DNA from: Knoellia aerolata DSM 18566
GTDB lineage: Bacteria > Actinomycetota > Actinomycetes > Actinomycetales > Dermatophilaceae
Direction: 5' to 3'
NCBI RefSeq assembly: GCF_000768695.1
Contig: NZ_AVPL01000041.1
Coordinates: 1-34,504, forward strand
Length of the DNA stretch: 34,504 nt
In this document: in pieces, positions 31,322 through 34,504 of the stretch
How the letters are laid out: each line of letters starts with the position of its first letter
Numbering within the stretch: position 1 is the first letter of the stretch
The notes under the pieces: model-generated
What the model saw: only the letters and a program-made list of their open reading frames with translations
The model's database searches: none
What the model was told of the DNA's origin: nothing
Made by a program: the position numbers and the translations under genes

Positions 31322-31816
31322 TCACTCAGCGGAGTCAGGACTCTCGGGTGGTTCGCTGGCAAGCGCGGAGAAGAACGCAGACTTGCGCCGCTCGTAGTCG
31401 CCCGCACCCGGGGTCCCCGACTTGAGGGAGTTGTACTGGGCCAGCGCCTGCGGATCGTCGCGGAGCAGTCTCCACGCGAGGCCGAAGCGTCGGTCGTGCT
31501 CGGAGTCCACAGGCGTGACTGCCAGGCCCGTGGGGCGATGCCCGGGAAGGTCGAAGACGGCGAGCGTGGCGGCCCAGGACAGCGGGCTGGCCACGGGGTA
31601 TGCCCCCCTCAACCGGGCGACGACGTCACGGAAAGCATCCGGCGCCACCCGCAGGTGCAGGTCGATGTCACCCTTGGTGAGGGCACCGGGCACGCTGGCA
31701 CCCCCGGTCACCCCCAGCTCGCCGTGCACGCCGAGCGCGCTGAGGGCGTCGGCGACCTCATCCCGGGTCTGCCTCGCCAGCTCCAACAGGCCATCCGACC
31801 ACATGAACTCGTCCAC
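31322..31816 (-). CDS. GrpB-like nucleotidyltransferase-fold protein
   Basis: This 164-residue protein is of the GrpB/UPF0157 type, a branch of the nucleotidyltransferase fold. The core reads ELGVTGGASVPGALTKGDIDLHLRV (about residues 33-57), where the usual family has HVGSTAVPGLxAKPIIDI. The paired Asp residues (D50, D52) would bind metal. The C-terminus, ALAQYNSLKSGTPGAGDYERRKSAFFSAL, matches the family ending with a YNxLK and KxxF pattern. The biochemical role of GrpB proteins is not established. It follows the phosphotransferase gene on the same strand with a 129-bp gap. Confidence 0.72.
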   Translation of the reverse strand: MDEFMWSDGLLELARQTRDEVADALSALGVHGELGVTGGASVPGALTKGDIDLHLRVAPDAFRDVVARLRGAYPVASPLSWAATLAVFDLPGHRPTGLAVTPVDSEHDRRFGLAWRLLRDDPQALAQYNSLKSGTPGAGDYERRKSAFFSALASEPPESPDSAE

Positions 31817-31945
31817 TCCTCCAGCAGATCACGTCCCGTAGCCGGCGTCGGTGGTCGCGCTGTCACCGCGATGCGCGACGGCCTCGCACTGTCCTGCTGC
31901 GGCCTCGGTGTCGACGCCGAGCTCGTTTCCACGTGGGTCAGCGCC

Positions 31946-32878
31946 TCAGTCGTGCACCCGACCGTCGACGAACATCTCCAACCGCCGCCGGGTGCTCTCC
32001 TCATCGACGGAGAGATGCCCGTTGGCCGCTCGGGCCGCCCAGCCCAACCGCGTCGCGAGGCGCGAGGCCTCCACCAGGTCGGCGTGCGAGAGGTGCGGGT
32101 AGGCGACCGCGTAGGGCGCGAGGAACGTGTCGCGAAACGGTCCGGTGTCGACGGAGTGCTCCACGTCGTCCAGACCCCAGGCGATCTGACCCTCGAGCGC
32201 GACGGCCAGGACGAAGAACGGGTGGGAGACACAGGCGTCCCCCCAGTCGACGACCCAGTGGTGACCATCGCGCACGAAGACCTGGCCGTCGTGGAGGTCG
32301 TCGTGTTGCACGGAGTCCCTGATGCCGTAGGCCGCCAGCTGCTCACACAGCTCGGCCACCCGGTCGGTCGCGGCGCGAAAGCGGGGCGCGGCGTCGATCT
32401 CTTCCATGAGGGCGGCGTAGCTCGCCGGGAGGGTGGCCAGCCGCAGGTCGGGGACGCCGATCACGAGAAGGGTGTCGACGTCGTCCTCCATGGCGACGCT
32501 GATCCGAGCCACCGAGTCCAGGACGGGGTGCCACCGCTTGAGGCTCGCCTCGAGAACCACGAGCTCACGCATCCGCTCCCCCGCGTCACGCATCAGCATC
32601 CAGCCGCGGTCGAGGTCAGCGGCCAGGAGCGGCTCGACCCGGTCGGGGACGCGCTCGGCCAGCAGACTGACCAGTGCCGCTTCCTGCTGGAGGGGGCCAT
32701 GGTTGGCCTTGAACCACACCGGCCCGGTAGTCGTCGGGATCTTGAGCACGGTCGACCAGACCCGGACGTGCGGCTGCTCGGCGTTGCCGGTGCGCTCCAG
32801 CCCGAGCGCGTCGGTCTGCTCGTCCACCCACGCGTGGGCACTGGCAAGCCACGTGGGGTCGGTCCAGAGCTCGGTCAC
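31946..32878 (-). CDS. Aminoglycoside phosphotransferase (APH) family kinase
   Basis: This 310-residue protein is of the APH/choline kinase-like fold. The nucleotide-binding Lys is probably Lys57 in GPVWFKANH. The catalytic loop is SVQHDDLHDGQVFV with Asp194 as base and Gln199 in the place of the usual Asn. The metal-binding Asp211 lies in WVVDWGDACVSHP. The substitution of Gln for Asn and the weak N-terminal lobe leave the substrate open; many such genes phosphorylate small metabolites rather than antibiotics. The GTG at 32878 is the only start that gives a full N-terminus. No strong ribosome binding site is visible. Confidence 0.78.
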   Translation of the reverse strand: MTELWTDPTWLASAHAWVDEQTDALGLERTGNAEQPHVRVWSTVLKIPTTTGPVWFKANHGPLQQEAALVSLLAERVPDRVEPLLAADLDRGWMLMRDAGERMRELVVLEASLKRWHPVLDSVARISVAMEDDVDTLLVIGVPDLRLATLPASYAALMEEIDAAPRFRAATDRVAELCEQLAAYGIRDSVQHDDLHDGQVFVRDGHHWVVDWGDACVSHPFFVLAVALEGQIAWGLDDVEHSVDTGPFRDTFLAPYAVAYPHLSHADLVEASRLATRLGWAARAANGHLSVDEESTRRRLEMFVDGRVHD

Positions 32879-32887
32879 AGTCCCGTT

Positions 32888-33842
32888 CTATCGGCTGACG
32901 CGCCGTCCCGCACCACGTTGAGGCGTCGAGTGGCGGCGACACGTCGCAAGCTCGCGGCGGCGACTGAGTCTGACCACTGGACGCGCCTCCCCTCGGCTGG
33001 CCACCGCTGCCGTCTGGTGGTCGGGTGAGAGGCTGCCCATCTCGACGATGCGATGCGTGATGGCGTACGCGACCGCGGCGGTACGGGAGTCGACGTCCAG
33101 CTTGGTGAAGATGTTGGACACGTGGCGATGGACGGTGCGCTCACTGAGGTGCAGCTCGCTGGCGATCGCACGGTTCGCCTTGCCCCGGGCGATGAGGGAC
33201 AGGACCTCGACCTCGCGTCGAGTGAGGCCGTGAGAAGCGGGAGCACCGTCTGTCGCCGCGACGATACGGTCCAGCTGAGCCAGATCCGGACGCGCGCCGA
33301 GCCGCTGGAACGTCTGTTGGGCCGCGAAGAACTCAAGCCGCGCACCGTCCTCGTCACCGGGCGCGCGAGAGGCCCGCCCGATCAAGACGTTCAGTCTTGC
33401 CCGCTCGTGCGGAGCGTCCTGCTCCTGCCAGGTCCCGACCGCCTGCCGGAGCAGCGGCAGCGCCCGCGCGGGATCGCCCTCGGAGAGCGCCAGCGCGCCT
33501 CGCACGGCGGAGGTCTCGGCCGCGAGTGCCGGTGTTGTCGTCCCCCGCGTGATCTCCTCGAACGCGGACACCGCATCCCGAGCCGCCTCGATCCTCCCTT
33601 CCTCGAGGTGGATGGTGACCGCGGCCTTCAACAGGTCCAGGCGCTCCGGTCTCGAGGTCACCTCGGTCAACGCTCGACGTATGCCGGCGGATGCGGCCTC
33701 GAGGTCACCTTCGGCGAGCCTGAGGAGGGCGAGCCATGGCTGCGTCGGGCAGCCGTGTTCCCCGCACGGCGGTAGGCGTCCTCGGCGGCACTCGACTCGC
33801 CCCGCATCCGCTGGACCTCACCGAGCTGCAGCACCTCAGCCT
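32888..33842 (-). pseudogene. LuxR-family regulator, N-terminally truncated and frameshifted
   Basis: The C-terminal LuxR domain is intact: LTRREVEVLSLIARGKANRAIASELHLSERTVHRHVSNIFTKLDVDSRTAAVAYA. It is preceded by TPR-like helices (ERLDLLKAAVTIHLEEGRIEAARDAV and so on). Upstream the frame changes at the CCCC run 33760-33763. The earlier frame reads AEVLQLGEVQRMRGESSAAEDAYRRAG and the next continues EHGCPTQPWLALLRLAEGDLEAASAGIRRALTE; adding one G joins them. Even so repaired, the protein begins abruptly at the DUF72 stop (33843). The N-terminal 200 or so residues of this TPR-LuxR family are therefore missing. The C-terminal 40 residues after IVEMGSL are also unlike the family. If translated from ATG 33670 it would be a DNA-binding fragment. 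Confidence 0.65.
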
Positions 33843-34504
33843 TCAGCTGTGGAGCAGTTCGCGTAGCCGCCGCGCGTTGCGCACCGCGTTTCCGTCGCCG
33901 TCGTTGTTGAAGTATGCGTAGACCTCCCGACCTGCCCTCTCCCACTCGCGAATCCGGTCGGCCCACCAGGAGAGCTCGTCATCCGAGTAGGAGCCTGCGT
34001 ACAGCCAGTCGTTCGATGGACCATGCAATCGCACATAGACCAGCGGCGCCGTCGACTGCAGCACACACGCCAGCCCGGCTCCGCTCATCACGCAGTACGA
34101 CGCCCTATGCCGTGCCAGGAGCTCGAAGACCGCCTCCTCGTGCCAACTCGGATGGCGCATCTCGACCGCAACCTGGACCCACCACGGCAGCCGGGCGAGG
34201 AACCACCCCAAGCGCTCGTCGTCACGTTCCAAGGTCGGCGGCAACTGCACGAGGAGGACGCCGCGACGGTCATACAGTTCGTGCCACGACGCCGAGATCC
34301 TGTCCACCCAGACCTCGGGCCGATACAACTTCTTGGCATGCGTCAAACCTCTTGGCGCCTTTACCGACATCCTGAACTCGGCCGGGAGGCGGTTACGCCA
34401 GCGCGCGAACGCGGCATCCCGCGGCCACCGGTAGTGGCTCGCGTTCAGCTCGACTGTGTCGAACTCACGCATGTATGTCAGCGACGGGTGAAAACTGACC
34501 CCTG
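33843..34504 (-). CDS. DUF72 family protein (5' end outside the window)
   Basis: DUF72 proteins have a TIM-barrel-like fold of unknown function. Matching blocks are REFDTVELNASHYRWPRDAAFARWR, FRMSVKAPRGLTHAKKLYRP, GVLLVQLPPTLERDDERLGWFL, VAVEMRHPSWHEEAVFELL, VYVRLHGP and EVYAYFNNDGDGNAVRNARRL. An ATG at 34472 would omit the conserved N-terminal GTSGW segment. The frame stays open to the window edge and reads SLTYMREFD there, as expected before this block, so the gene very probably continues past 34504. The stop at 33843 abuts the truncated LuxR gene. Confidence 0.82.
   Translation of the reverse strand, partial: GVSFHPSLTYMREFDTVELNASHYRWPRDAAFARWRNRLPAEFRMSVKAPRGLTHAKKLYRPEVWVDRISASWHELYDRRGVLLVQLPPTLERDDERLGWFLARLPWWVQVAVEMRHPSWHEEAVFELLARHRASYCVMSGAGLACVLQSTAPLVYVRLHGPSNDWLYAGSYSDDELSWWADRIREWERAGREVYAYFNNDGDGNAVRNARRLRELLHS

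Noticed and set aside
31316-33028. 570-codon plus-strand open frame opposite the GrpB-like and APH-like genes
   Set aside because: Covers two convincing minus-strand genes and their gap; no recognisable domain.

Overview
The window is high-GC DNA with GTG/TTG starts, many ATGA start/stop overlaps and gene families typical of an actinobacterium (BcrA-type ABC exporters with DesK/DesR-like two-component systems, a tripartite tricarboxylate transporter, KtrAB, PspA next to a TPM-domain protein). I cannot place it more precisely from sequence alone; Micrococcales or Propionibacteriales is a guess. No rRNA, tRNA or CRISPR was seen.

Region 1 (1-5.3 kb) looks like a degraded island. It opens with rubble of a tyrosine recombinase and a scrap resembling a SARP/BTAD regulator. 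It then carries an intact cargo: a 14-TM drug exporter, its TetR regulator and a large amidase. It closes with the C-terminal half of a second tyrosine recombinase. A dyad overlapping the exporter promoter is the probable TetR operator.

Region 2 (5.4-12.8 kb) is a signalling and export block. A NarL-type two-component system (minus strand) is followed by a quinone-oxidoreductase-like gene and a two-gene ABC exporter. A second, closely related ABC exporter lies tail-to-tail with the first, with a short-chain dehydrogenase remnant and a 29-bp perfect hairpin between them. The promoter regions of the two-component system and of the first exporter share the 10-mer ACTTTCGGTC, which suggests one regulon.

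Region 3 (13-20 kb) holds a hypothetical gene, a GNAT acetyltransferase, the KtrAB potassium uptake pair behind a 555-bp non-coding leader, a cyclophilin-like lipoprotein overlapping a maltose-acetyltransferase-like gene, and a cluster of small membrane proteins and a lipoprotein. One member of that cluster is frameshifted at a G-run.

Region 4 (20.1-26.6 kb) is a complete solute uptake unit. The minus-strand operon tctC-tctB-tctA-uspA-rraA is divergent from a CitA/CitB-type sensor kinase and response regulator that probably controls it.

Region 5 (26.7-34.5 kb) contains a PNPOx-like flavoprotein, then a minus-strand group of a TPM-domain coiled-coil membrane protein, PspA and a phytanoyl-CoA-dioxygenase-like enzyme. 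After these come a GrpB-like nucleotidyltransferase, an aminoglycoside-phosphotransferase-like kinase, a LuxR regulator missing its N-terminus and frameshifted at a second G-run, and a DUF72 gene cut by the window end.

Identity figures quoted here were counted by eye from the translations and are approximate.
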